Shown here: positions 15,803-23,674 of the stretch, piece after piece | How the letters are laid out: each line of letters begins with the position of its first letter | Position numbering within the stretch: the stretch's first letter is position 1 | NCBI GenBank assembly: GCA_023431045.1 | Contig: JAEYXZ010000124.1 | Location: 1-31,679 of the forward strand | DNA from: Bacillota bacterium | GTDB lineage: Bacteria > Bacillota_I > Bacilli_A > Acholeplasmatales > Acholeplasmataceae | DNA length: 31,679 nt | Reading direction: 5' to 3' | Notes under the pieces: model-generated | What the model was told of the DNA's origin: nothing | Databases searched by the model: none | What the model saw: only the letters and a program-made list of their open reading frames with translations | Position numbers and translations under genes: made by a program

Positions 15803-16192
15803 ATGAAAAAAGTTCTAATATTAAGCTTATTTGCATTGGTTATCCTATTAACTGGATGTGCCCAAACCAAAGTTGTTTTAAAAGTGCTAGAAAGTAATGA
15901 ATTAACCGAAACTAGACTAGATAGTTTTAGTGATTATTTGGATTATAAAGATGAACTTGATTTTGAATATCAATCCAATTTCTTTGGTAATCGTTTCTTA
16001 TATATCTATGTTGTTACAGTTGGGGATTCATCACCTTCATTTACAATTCTTGATTCAATTTATGATGAAGGTATTTATACTTTAAACGTTGGAATGACAA
16101 CTGATGACCCAGGACCAAATATGACTTACGCACTCATCTTTGAAATCCCAAAGTATCCTCATGTTGATACAATTAACATTAACATCGTATAA
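15803..16192 (+). CDS. Small lipoprotein of unknown function
   Basis: This 129-residue protein begins with a classic lipoprotein signal: MKK, a hydrophobic helix, and the lipobox LLTGC with the modified cysteine at about residue 19. The mature part is acidic, rich in Asp, Tyr and Phe, and without cysteines; I do not recognise a domain. It is expected to be anchored to the outer face of the membrane. The ATG is one base after the coaD stop, so translation is probably coupled; I see no strong ribosome site of its own. A longer frame starting inside coaD is out-of-frame overlap and rejected. A bidirectional terminator follows its stop. Confidence 0.85.
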   Translation: MKKVLILSLFALVILLTGCAQTKVVLKVLESNELTETRLDSFSDYLDYKDELDFEYQSNFFGNRFLYIYVVTVGDSSPSFTILDSIYDEGIYTLNVGMTTDDPGPNMTYALIFEIPKYPHVDTININIV

Positions 16193-16213
16193 AAAACACC
16201 TTACGGTGTTTTT
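16192..16213. terminator. Bidirectional terminator between lipoprotein and XRE-membrane genes
   Basis: AAAAACACC / GGTGTTTTT with loop TTAC gives a 9-bp stem with T runs on both strands. The stop codon of the minus-strand gene (16201-16203) lies in the loop, so both convergent genes share it. Confidence 0.85.
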
Positions 16214-17358
16214 ATTTTGTTTTGCTTCTTATCTATGAGATAAATTGTTATGACAAATACAATAAACCAAAGCAGACAAATGATAGTAAAGTAACTATAA
16301 GTTAATAGTGAGATTATATATATAGTAAACCATCCAAAATAATAAGTGAATCCGATGATGTTTTGTTTATAGATACTCATAATTGTCATAACAAGCATCG
16401 CAATACTTACTACAAGTGCAATCCAACTAAAGAAATTATCTGTATCTTGTCTTGTATAGGCTATGTATGATAAGAAACCTATACCTACCAAGAATATGAG
16501 TAAGATGATCGATATGAGTTTAAATTGTTGCGTTTTCATCGCATAAATCCAATATGCAATCAGGAAAACCATAAAGACTACGAGACCGATTTGAAAAGTA
16601 ATGAGATTTGAGAATATGAAAGTCAATTGCGTTAGTAAAACTATTAATACACTGAATAAATAATAACCAAATAAACGAGGCATGGGTTTCATATATGTTT
16701 TACTATAGTGTACATATCTTATGAGATATCCAATGACTGCAAATATCGCACCAGAGATAAGTGCATATAAAAGATAATAACCAAAGCTTAGAATTCCAAT
16801 CGTATATCCAGCTATCGCTTTCATGTAGATATCATACAATGGATAAGGCACATACAAACCAAATGTGACAATTAATGTAAAGTATACTAAGAAAGTACTT
16901 TGGAACAATGTCTTCTTTTCATCATCATTCCAGTCACACTTCTCAATATAAAGTGTCCTCATAATTAGATAAAGTATGATCGCACCAACGTCTAAAACAA
17001 GAATCGGTATTAATCCATACCAAATGTTATAAGTTAGATTAGTTACTAATAGACCTATCAAGTAACCACATATAACGATTAAAACAGAAATTAATGCGTA
17101 TAGTTTAAATCTTGTGATATGTTTCTTTTGATCCTTCACTTGAACTTTTGCGTAACCACCATTTAAAATTTCATCGACTGATACGCCAAGCACTTGTGCA
17201 AGTTTTGGTAAGATTGTTATTTCAGGGAAACCTTCACCTGTTTCCCAACGAGAAACAGCTTTATCAGTCACTCCTATAATCTCAGATAATTCGTTTTGAG
17301 TTAACTTCTTTTGTTTTCTTAGACTTTGAATAAATTCGCCTACTTGTTTTGGATTCAT
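16201..17358 (-). CDS. XRE-type HTH regulator fused to about ten membrane helices
   Basis: The first 65 or so residues are a Cro/CI-type helix-turn-helix: GEFIQSLRKQKKLTQNELSE, IGVTDKAVSRWETGEGFPE, LPKLAQVLGVSVDEILNG. After a basic linker there are about ten hydrophobic helices up to the C terminus. This layout is known in Firmicutes as HTH-domain membrane proteins that may respond to envelope signals; no ligand or target is known. From ATG 17358 it is 385 residues, chosen because AGAGGTGG lies 5-6 bases upstream; a GTG three codons earlier lies inside that site. Two direct GTCCTA repeats upstream could be its own binding sites. It is convergent with the lipoprotein gene and shares its terminator. 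Confidence 0.85.
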   Translation of the reverse strand: MNPKQVGEFIQSLRKQKKLTQNELSEIIGVTDKAVSRWETGEGFPEITILPKLAQVLGVSVDEILNGGYAKVQVKDQKKHITRFKLYALISVLIVICGYLIGLLVTNLTYNIWYGLIPILVLDVGAIILYLIMRTLYIEKCDWNDDEKKTLFQSTFLVYFTLIVTFGLYVPYPLYDIYMKAIAGYTIGILSFGYYLLYALISGAIFAVIGYLIRYVHYSKTYMKPMPRLFGYYLFSVLIVLLTQLTFIFSNLITFQIGLVVFMVFLIAYWIYAMKTQQFKLISIILLIFLVGIGFLSYIAYTRQDTDNFFSWIALVVSIAMLVMTIMSIYKQNIIGFTYYFGWFTIYIISLLTYSYFTIICLLWFIVFVITIYLIDKKQNKIKTP

Positions 17359-17393
17359 CTTTTCCACCTCTATGCATTCATTCTACTTTCGAC

Positions 17394-17408
17394 GTCCTAA
17401 TTGTCCTA
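17394..17408. promoter_or_regulatory. Direct repeat GTCCTA upstream of the XRE-membrane gene
   Basis: Two copies of GTCCTA (17394-17399 and 17403-17408) are 9 bases apart, start to start, 36 bases before the gene. On the minus strand they lie just upstream of a possible -10 TAGAAT. They may be an operator, but two hexamers are weak evidence. Confidence 0.25.
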
Positions 17409-17450
17409 CCGATGCATCAAAGAATTAACTCTATGAATCGTAGAATCTAA

Positions 17451-18227
17451 TTATAATAGCCCATTTTCCTTAAAAAAATCATACATTTTGTCTTCTTCAA
17501 TGCTTGGAGCGACTAAAGTAGCAGCTGCTTTGACATCTTCCCAGCCACTATTACCCATCGCAATCCCAATATCACCTAGTTTGATCATTTCGATATCATT
17601 ATGACCATCACCAACCGTAATTAATTGATAATCTGGATACTTTTTCATAATTTCTTTAATTGCAGCATCTTTTGAGACGTGTGGGTAAACTAGATCAACA
17701 CCACCATAATGCCAAAGATACGGTGTAAATTGTGTGTATTGTTTCGCTAAATTCATTAGTTTATTGGTATCACTATGGAAGATCCATAATTGGTAAACAT
17801 GATGTTTCAAATGAAATTCAGGATCGAAAATAGGTTTAGTTGTTGTATAACCTTTTAGTGCATAAGCAACATGTTCATCAAAAAATGTAACAGCTTCTAA
17901 ATCATAGCCAACCATTCCCATTGAAAAACCCTTTTTCAAAGTGTCTTTAACGACTGCATCAACATCCTTCGTTTCAATTGGTAATTCATAGAAAAGTTTG
18001 TCATCCTCTAAAATGACTGCTCCATTGACAAGTATTTTATACTTGAAATAGTCCTTTATATCGTTAACTACATAGATTTTAGATGGACCACGACCAGTTG
18101 CAAACCCTAGTATATAATCTGGATTCATCGATAATTCTTTTAATAATTTTAGTGTTTGAGGAAAGATCTTTTGGTCTTTATTACTTCTAATTGTATTGTC
18201 TACATCGAAAAAATATATTTTTTTCAT
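17451..18227 (-). CDS. Cof-type HAD-superfamily phosphatase
   Basis: This 258-residue protein has the haloacid dehalogenase fold motifs: FFDVDNT with nucleophile Asp8 and acid/base Asp10, ATGR (motif II), the motif III lysine in HVSKDAAIKEI, and VGDGHNDIEMI (motif IV). The C2-type cap between motifs II and III puts it in the Cof family, whose members dephosphorylate sugar phosphates, flavin or pyridoxal phosphates; the substrate cannot be named. It follows a GAGAGG ribosome site and has a divergent promoter region shared with rnjA. Catalytic residues are intact. Confidence 0.92.
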   Translation of the reverse strand: MKKIYFFDVDNTIRSNKDQKIFPQTLKLLKELSMNPDYILGFATGRGPSKIYVVNDIKDYFKYKILVNGAVILEDDKLFYELPIETKDVDAVVKDTLKKGFSMGMVGYDLEAVTFFDEHVAYALKGYTTTKPIFDPEFHLKHHVYQLWIFHSDTNKLMNLAKQYTQFTPYLWHYGGVDLVYPHVSKDAAIKEIMKKYPDYQLITVGDGHNDIEMIKLGDIGIAMGNSGWEDVKAAATLVAPSIEEDKMYDFFKENGLL

Positions 18228-18246
18228 GGGGTACCTCTCACAATTT

Positions 18247-18258
18247 ATTGTATCACAA
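18247..18258 (-). promoter_or_regulatory. Extended -10 promoter of the HAD phosphatase gene
   Basis: On the minus strand TG-A-TACAAT (TACAAT at 18247-18252) forms an extended -10 box, about 19 bases before the ATG. The -35 region is poor. Confidence 0.4.
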
Positions 18259-18291
18259 GCGTCTATACTATCATTTTTTTATCAATCATTG

Positions 18292-18297
18292 TATAAT
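18292..18297 (+). promoter_or_regulatory. -10 box of the rnjA promoter
   Basis: A perfect TATAAT lies 34 bases before the rnjA start; the -35 region (around TATCAT) is weak. An AAGGAGATAGG ribosome site follows. Confidence 0.45.
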
Positions 18298-18331
18298 AAC
18301 TTTAAAGTTTAGCGATTCAAGGAGATAGGTT

Positions 18332-20017
18332 ATGCCTAAAAATCCGTTATTGCAAACCGACGAAATCGGAGTTTTTGCCTTAGGTGGCCTAGGTGAAGTC
18401 GGTAAGAATACGTATGTCTATGAAATAGACGACCAAATTTTCATTGTCGACGCTGGTATTTTATTCCCAGACGACGAATTATTAGGAATTGACTATGTCA
18501 TTCCTGATTATCAGTACTTAAGAGAAAACGAAGAAAGAATCGTTGGTCTTTTCATTACGCACGGACATGAAGATCATATTGGTGGTATACCATATCTTTT
18601 AAAACAAGTAAAAATTCCAAAGATTTATGCATCTGGAATTGCTGTTGACTTAATCGAATATAAACTTGGCGAACATAAAGATATTCCAATGCCTCGCATT
18701 GAAGAATATAAATCATATTATTCATATACTTTTAAGAATACAGAAATTTCATTTGTTAGACTTAATCACTCTATTCCAGATATGTTTGGTATCGTCTTTA
18801 AAACACCAATTGGTACCTTATTCCATACTGGGGATTTTAAAATTGACTATACACCAGTAGGTCCTCATGCCGAATATGATAAACTTGCAAAATTAGGTAC
18901 TGAAGGTGTCCTCGCATTAATTTCTGACTCTACAAATGCTGAACAAGAAGGACTCATTCCTTCGGAATCTAAAGTCGGTAAGTCAATTAATGAGCTCTTT
19001 ACGAGAATTCCAGGACGCATCATTATCGCAACATTCGCATCTAATATGTATCGCATTCAGCAAATCATTGAAGCTGCTGAATTAACTGGTCGTAAAGTTG
19101 CAGTCTTTGGACGTTCGATGGAACGTGCGCTTGAAGCAGGTCAACAATCTGGTTATATTAAGCCTAAAAAAGGTACGATTACACCTCCTGAAGAATTAGG
19201 TAAATATAAACTTGAAGAAACCTGTATCTTAGTCACTGGTTCACAAGGTGAACCTCTTGCTGCATTATCTAGAATTGCCAATGGCTCACACCGTCAAATT
19301 AAAACGGTTAAAGGAGATACTGTTATCTTCTCCTCTTCACCAATTCCAGGTAATCAGGATCCAATTAATAAAACCATCAATTTGTTGTTTAGAAATGATG
19401 TTAACGTTATTACCCATGGACCGCTTGCTGACACACATACATCCGGTCACGGTTCACAACCAGATTTAAAATTAATGCTAACGCTCATCAAGCCTAAATT
19501 ATTTATTCCAATGCATGGTGAACATCGAATGCTTAAACATCATAAGATGCTAGCTGTTGATTGTGGTGTAAAACCTGAAAATGTCATCATTATGGATAAT
19601 GGAGATGTCGCAGCCTTAACCAAGGATTCAATTAGACTTGCTGGACATGTCACTGCAGGTGACGTTTACATTGATGGTACTGGAATCGGTACAATTGGTT
19701 CACATGTCCTAAAAGAAAGAAAGATTTTATCTGAAGAGGGTTTATTCTCAGTCATCCTTACCTTAGACATTGAAAAGAAACAGTTAGTAAATGATCCAAC
19801 TGTTATCTCTCGAGGATTTATTTATATGAAGGGTAATGAAGAACTTACTTCAAGTCTTGCCAATGAAGTTAAGAAATTAGTCTTAATCGAACTTCAAAAG
19901 AAATCTTTTAACGAACTTAATTTAAAACAACTCATTAGTGATTCCTTAACTCAAAGAATTTATGACCTAACGTTAAGAAAGCCAATGATTGTTCCAGTTA
20001 TTATGAATCTATCTTAA
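18332..20017 (+). CDS. rnj: Ribonuclease J
   Basis: RNase J is the metallo-beta-lactamase/beta-CASP nuclease that performs 5'-to-3' exonuclease and endonuclease cleavage of RNA and leads mRNA turnover in Firmicutes. At 561 residues it is full length. The zinc motif ITHGHEDHIGG (His77, His79, Asp81, His82) is intact, as are DSTNAE, the beta-CASP region with ITGSQGEP-like VTGSQGEPLAALSR and the HGPLADTHTSGHGS and PMHGEHRM motifs. The C-terminal dimerisation domain is present. A strong AAGGAG site precedes the start. Whether it is the RnjA or RnjB type cannot be decided from this one copy. Confidence 0.97.
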   Translation: MPKNPLLQTDEIGVFALGGLGEVGKNTYVYEIDDQIFIVDAGILFPDDELLGIDYVIPDYQYLRENEERIVGLFITHGHEDHIGGIPYLLKQVKIPKIYASGIAVDLIEYKLGEHKDIPMPRIEEYKSYYSYTFKNTEISFVRLNHSIPDMFGIVFKTPIGTLFHTGDFKIDYTPVGPHAEYDKLAKLGTEGVLALISDSTNAEQEGLIPSESKVGKSINELFTRIPGRIIIATFASNMYRIQQIIEAAELTGRKVAVFGRSMERALEAGQQSGYIKPKKGTITPPEELGKYKLEETCILVTGSQGEPLAALSRIANGSHRQIKTVKGDTVIFSSSPIPGNQDPINKTINLLFRNDVNVITHGPLADTHTSGHGSQPDLKLMLTLIKPKLFIPMHGEHRMLKHHKMLAVDCGVKPENVIIMDNGDVAALTKDSIRLAGHVTAGDVYIDGTGIGTIGSHVLKERKILSEEGLFSVILTLDIEKKQLVNDPTVISRGFIYMKGNEELTSSLANEVKKLVLIELQKKSFNELNLKQLISDSLTQRIYDLTLRKPMIVPVIMNLS

Positions 20018-20024
20018 AAGCAAT

Positions 20025-20052
20025 AAAAGCTACCTTAATTGGCAGCTTTTTT
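20025..20052 (+). terminator. Terminator after RNase J gene
   Basis: AAAAGCTACC and GGCAGCTTTT pair with one mismatch around a TTAATT loop, followed by T residues. It lies just after the rnj stop in the gap to the convergent exonuclease gene. Confidence 0.7.
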
Positions 20053-20078
20053 AATAAATCATTATTAACAGTGTTAGT

Positions 20079-20924
20079 TCAATGTTTTTTAACAAGTTCA
20101 TTCATGACGGTTCTAAATGCATCAAAGACATCCTTTGTAATGACTGCATCGGTTCTTGCATCATGGTCTTGTGAAATATCATGCTTGTAGTATTGTTGAT
20201 ATGCTTTAAATAATCCCAGGTCATCTTGTAGACTATAGTAGTCTTTATGCAATTTAAGTAAATCGATGAATTGCTTCTCACGAATGAGTGGTTTCACTTC
20301 GTGAAGTTTATATGAATCATTTAAGGCTTGAATATCATTTTTTCCCCAAACAACACATTGTGGTCGGTAAGTTTCAAAGACTTTCTTTAAGTCTTCATAA
20401 AAGTATTCATAGTCTCTTGCGTGACCAAAGTATAAATTTTCATCTAAGTTTAAGAACTTGATTGTTCGCTTATTAATTGCAAACTCATTTTTAGGTAGCA
20501 CATAATACCCTTTATCGAGAATAACTTCTCCCGTTTGATCGGTTAGGATATATCCAACTTGAATAATTTCTGGAGTGAATTTACCAGGTCCATAACCTGG
20601 CATGCTCATCTCTAGATCAAGAAATAAGAAGTACTGGTATTTATCGATGACTTTCTTCATATCAAGTCTTAAATCATTAATATCATATAAAACACGATGT
20701 GGTGAAGATTGGATGACTTGATTGAAGTACAGGACTGGATAAACTTCCAATTCTTTCTTCAATACTTTTTCCTTAACAACAAAATCAACAAGAACACCTT
20801 TTTTCAAGATTGGTAAAAAGATTTTAGCGAGTCTATTTGATAACGAAAAAGCTTCTCTTTTGTTATTAATAATACAGTAGAATAATTTTTTACTTGATTT
20901 GACATCATGAACAAATGTTCTCAT
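20079..20924 (-). CDS. DEDDh 3'-5' exonuclease with unassigned N-terminal domain
   Basis: Residues 97-265 form a DEDDh exonuclease domain: FLDLEMSM (Asp103, Glu105), VVWGKNDIQAL (Asp197) and DHDARTDA (His254, Asp259). All catalytic residues are present. Relatives trim RNA or DNA from the 3' end (KapD, PolC-epsilon-like and oligoribonuclease groups); the substrate is unclear. The first 95 residues are not recognised; they contain alternating strands (GVLVDFVVKEK, VYPVLYF) that could be a small nucleic-acid-binding fold. Its ATG overlaps the uvrC TGA (ATGA) and its ribosome site AAGGAAGG is in uvrC, so it is translationally coupled to uvrC. A DNA-repair or RNA-decay role is inference. Confidence 0.85.
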   Translation of the reverse strand: MRTFVHDVKSSKKLFYCIINNKREAFSLSNRLAKIFLPILKKGVLVDFVVKEKVLKKELEVYPVLYFNQVIQSSPHRVLYDINDLRLDMKKVIDKYQYFLFLDLEMSMPGYGPGKFTPEIIQVGYILTDQTGEVILDKGYYVLPKNEFAINKRTIKFLNLDENLYFGHARDYEYFYEDLKKVFETYRPQCVVWGKNDIQALNDSYKLHEVKPLIREKQFIDLLKLHKDYYSLQDDLGLFKAYQQYYKHDISQDHDARTDAVITKDVFDAFRTVMNELVKKH

Positions 20925-22657
20925 GAAATACCTTCCTTAATAGCTTTGACGACTTTATCGGGAAGTCCGATAGCTCTCAAATCTTCAACACTTGCATTCT
21001 TAATATCATCAAGACTTGAAAATTGAGTCAATAATATTTTCTTTCGTTCTTTTCCTAAACCTTTAATGTGATCAAGTATGGATGAATAATCTTTTCTGTT
21101 TTTCGTATCACGATGGAATGTAATCGTAAAGCGGTGAACTTCTTCAGATAGTTTTGCGAGTACTTGAAATAGGTTTCCTTTTTTATCGAGTAAGTGAACT
21201 TCACCATTAAAAACATAACCCTCTAAGCGGTGAAACTGGTCTTTCTTAAGTCCTAATACAGGAATATCAAGACTTAAGCTTTCCATCACTTCGAGTGCGG
21301 CGCTTACTTGACCTTTACCACCATCAACACAAACTAAGTCAGGAAGTCTTTGTTGTTCTAATAAAAGTCTCTGGTAACGTCTATAAACAACTTCCTTCAT
21401 CGCTTGATAGTCATCATTAGTGGTTGTTTTTAAATGGAATTTACGATACATTTTTCTTTCAAAATGGTGATCTTTCCAAACAATCATGCCTGAAATTGGT
21501 GCGGTCCCGAATAATTGTGCATTATCAAAGACTTCAATATGATTAACCTTTTTACCAACGGTTTTTGATAATTCATCAAGGGCATCAGAGGTTTTCTCAA
21601 CTTTAGATCTAAACAATTTAAAGTAATGATTAAGTTCCTCTTGTGCATTTTTATGACACAAATCAATCATTTTCTTCTTATCACCTTTTTTAGGGATACT
21701 TAAGCGTTGCCCAAAATAGAGTTTCAAAAGATTCTCATCAACTTGTTCATCAAAGATGAGTTCATCAGGTAGTAAGACGCGTTCATAATAAGACTTAACA
21801 TAAAGAAGAAATGCATCTTTAGCCTCACCTACATATGAAATGACATTTTGATGGAAATCTAGAATTCGTCCTTGGCGCATATTTAGAATGTGAATTGCTA
21901 AGTCATCTTCATTATGTGCAAACGAAACAAAGTCACGATCTTTATAATCATTAAGCGATATGATTTGTTTTTCAGTGGTTTGTTCGACATGTCGAATCAT
22001 ATCACGATATTCAACCGCTTTTTCGAATTCTAAGGTTGATGATGCGTCTTGCATACGTTTTTTTAGGTCGTTTAACACGTCCTTAGTGTCGCCTTTTAAG
22101 AATCTCGTGATTGCTTTAATATTGGGTTCATAATCAACTTCTTGGTGTGTACAAGGGCCAAGACATAAACCTAAGTGATAGTACATACATGGTTTTTTAG
22201 ATACAGGATTACATCTTCTTAAAGGATATAGTTTTTGTAGTAATTTTAATGTCTCTTTAGCTGAGGTTGCATTCGGATATGGTCCAAAAAGCCGTTTCTT
22301 TTTATCGACAGTAATATATCTTGAAACAACGAGCATCGGATCCTTTTCATCTGTTATCTCAATATATGGATAAGACTTATCATCAATAAGTCTAATATTA
22401 TATCTTGGTGCATGCTGTTTGATTAAATTAAATTCAAGAATTAAAGATTCTTGTTCAGAGTTGGTCACGATATAATTAAAATCAGCTATTTCTGATACTA
22501 ATAGCTCTGTTTTAGCATTATGCGCGCCAACAAAATAACTTTTGACACGATTTTTAAGATTTTTCGCTTTACCAACGTAAATCACATCACCGCTTTGATC
22601 AAGCATTAAATAACAGCCTGGTTGATTCGGTAAAAGTGATAGCTTTTCTTTATCCAA
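20921..22657 (-). CDS. uvrC: UvrABC system protein C (excinuclease subunit)
   Basis: UvrC makes both incisions in nucleotide excision repair. The protein has the GIY-YIG domain (LPNQPGCYLMLDQSGDVIYVGKAKNLKNRVKSYF region), a UVR motif (STLEFEKAVEYRDMI), the RNase H-like endonuclease domain with LVCVDGGKGQ, and a C-terminal helix-hairpin-helix pair (KGLGKERKKILL and LRAIGLPDKVVKAI). I favour the TTG at 22657 (578 residues), because AGGTGA lies 5 bases upstream; a GTG at 22666 falls within that site. A TATAAT box stands only about 17 bases upstream, so the leader is very short. The exonuclease gene overlaps the end by 4 bases. Confidence 0.95.
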   Translation of the reverse strand: MDKEKLSLLPNQPGCYLMLDQSGDVIYVGKAKNLKNRVKSYFVGAHNAKTELLVSEIADFNYIVTNSEQESLILEFNLIKQHAPRYNIRLIDDKSYPYIEITDEKDPMLVVSRYITVDKKKRLFGPYPNATSAKETLKLLQKLYPLRRCNPVSKKPCMYYHLGLCLGPCTHQEVDYEPNIKAITRFLKGDTKDVLNDLKKRMQDASSTLEFEKAVEYRDMIRHVEQTTEKQIISLNDYKDRDFVSFAHNEDDLAIHILNMRQGRILDFHQNVISYVGEAKDAFLLYVKSYYERVLLPDELIFDEQVDENLLKLYFGQRLSIPKKGDKKKMIDLCHKNAQEELNHYFKLFRSKVEKTSDALDELSKTVGKKVNHIEVFDNAQLFGTAPISGMIVWKDHHFERKMYRKFHLKTTTNDDYQAMKEVVYRRYQRLLLEQQRLPDLVCVDGGKGQVSAALEVMESLSLDIPVLGLKKDQFHRLEGYVFNGEVHLLDKKGNLFQVLAKLSEEVHRFTITFHRDTKNRKDYSSILDHIKGLGKERKKILLTQFSSLDDIKNASVEDLRAIGLPDKVVKAIKEGIS

Positions 22658-22674
22658 ATTAATCACCTAATCAT

Positions 22675-22680
22675 ATTATA
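22675..22680 (-). promoter_or_regulatory. -10 box of the uvrC promoter
   Basis: A perfect TATAAT on the minus strand lies 17 bases before the TTG start of uvrC. No convincing -35 box. The transcript leader would be about 10 bases. Confidence 0.4.
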
Positions 22681-22699
22681 ACTTAAAAAATGATGGGGG

Positions 22700-22741
22700 T
22701 CCTAAAAGAAAAATATCACATTCATTCTTCGAATGTGATAT
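22700..22741 (-). terminator. Terminator overlapping the end of rpoZ
   Basis: An 11-bp perfect stem ATATCACATTC / GAATGTGATAT with a 7-base loop (22713-22741) is followed on the minus strand by TTTTCTTTT. The 5' arm encodes the last codons of rpoZ and the stop codon lies in the stem-loop. Confidence 0.9.
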
Positions 22742-22937
22742 CGACTCTACCTTTGATGATTTCTTCTAATGCTTGTCCAACTGGAGTTGCTGATTTAGCA
22801 TCCTTGATGGTTAATCTTTCTTCTTGTAAAATATGGGCAACTTTACTTGCCGCATAGACAAGTTTATATTTAGAATCGATCTTATCTAACAATTGGTCAA
22901 TTGATGGGTATCTTAGTCCTTCACGATTTTTTGTCAT
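22722..22937 (-). CDS. rpoZ: RNA polymerase omega subunit
   Basis: Omega supports assembly and stability of RNA polymerase by holding the beta' subunit. The 71-residue protein begins MTKNREGLRYPSIDQLLDKI and contains SKYKLVYAASKVAHIL and PVGQALEEIIKGRV, the conserved omega helices. The ATG at 22937 is preceded by GGAGG inside the last codons of gmk, 4 bases after the gmk stop. A longer frame overlapping gmk is rejected. The gmk-rpoZ pair is the usual Firmicutes arrangement. Confidence 0.93.
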   Translation of the reverse strand: MTKNREGLRYPSIDQLLDKIDSKYKLVYAASKVAHILQEERLTIKDAKSATPVGQALEEIIKGRVDITFEE

Positions 22938-22941
22938 CGAT

Positions 22942-23559
22942 TTATTCCTCCAACATCTTAATATAGTTATGGATGGTTCTTTCAGTTCTAGCGTGCTCAG
23001 CACGTATGATTGCCATGATACGATCCGCAGCGTTGTTTACTTCATCATTAACAACGATGTAATCATATTTATAAGCAAGTAAAAATTCTTTTTCTGCTTT
23101 AGCCATTCTTTTTTGAATGAGCTCATCACTTTCAGTCCCGCGTTTTGTAATACGTTCGTAAAGTGCTTTTCTGCCTGGTGGTACTAAGAAGATAAAGACA
23201 GCTTCTTTCATTTTGTCTCTAACTTGTAGTGCTCCTTCGACTTCGATTTCAAGGACTACCTCGTGACCAGCATCTAGTTCTTGCTCAACTTTTTCTCTTG
23301 GTGTTCCATAGTAATGGCCAACGAATTCTGCCCATTCTAGAAACTTATCTTCTTTGATATTTTGCTCAAAAGTCGCTCTATCAACGAAGTAATAATCCAC
23401 ACCATCTCGTTCCCCTTCACGTGGTGGTCGAGTTGTCATGGAGACTGAGTATACAAGATTGTGGTTTTTCATCTCAAAAAGTGACTTTCTTACGGTACCT
23501 TTACCGACACCTGAAGGTCCAGAGATGACAACGAGTAAGCCTCTTTGATTTAATTTCAT
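22942..23559 (-). CDS. gmk: Guanylate kinase
   Basis: Gmk phosphorylates GMP to GDP with ATP. The 205-residue protein has the P-loop SGPSGVGKGT (about 12-21), the GMP-binding SVSMTTRPPREGERDGVDYYFV block, and LEIEVEGALQVR; FLVPPGRKALYERITKRGTES forms the lid region. The start follows AAGGAGG at good spacing. It is the first gene of gmk-rpoZ and has a good promoter, divergent from rqcH. In Bacillus rqcH, gmk and rpoZ are also close neighbours. Confidence 0.97.
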   Translation of the reverse strand: MKLNQRGLLVVISGPSGVGKGTVRKSLFEMKNHNLVYSVSMTTRPPREGERDGVDYYFVDRATFEQNIKEDKFLEWAEFVGHYYGTPREKVEQELDAGHEVVLEIEVEGALQVRDKMKEAVFIFLVPPGRKALYERITKRGTESDELIQKRMAKAEKEFLLAYKYDYIVVNDEVNNAADRIMAIIRAEHARTERTIHNYIKMLEE

Positions 23560-23588
23560 GAGAATCCTCCTTACCCTTTGCTTAATTT

Positions 23589-23617
23589 ATTATAACTTAA
23601 AGAAAATGTTATGTAAA
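23589..23617 (-). promoter_or_regulatory. Promoter of gmk-rpoZ
   Basis: On the minus strand TTTACA (23612-23617) and TATAAT (23589-23594) are exactly 17 bases apart. Confidence 0.8.
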
Positions 23618-23627
23618 TAGTTTCATA

Positions 23628-23655
23628 CTGACAAGCATTTTTTTCATGATATACT
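23628..23655 (+). promoter_or_regulatory. Promoter of rqcH
   Basis: CTGACA (23628-23633), 16-base spacer, TATACT (23650-23655) preceded by TGA as an extended -10. It is back to back with the gmk promoter. Confidence 0.65.
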
Positions 23656-23674
23656 ACTCTAGAGGTGTGAAAAT

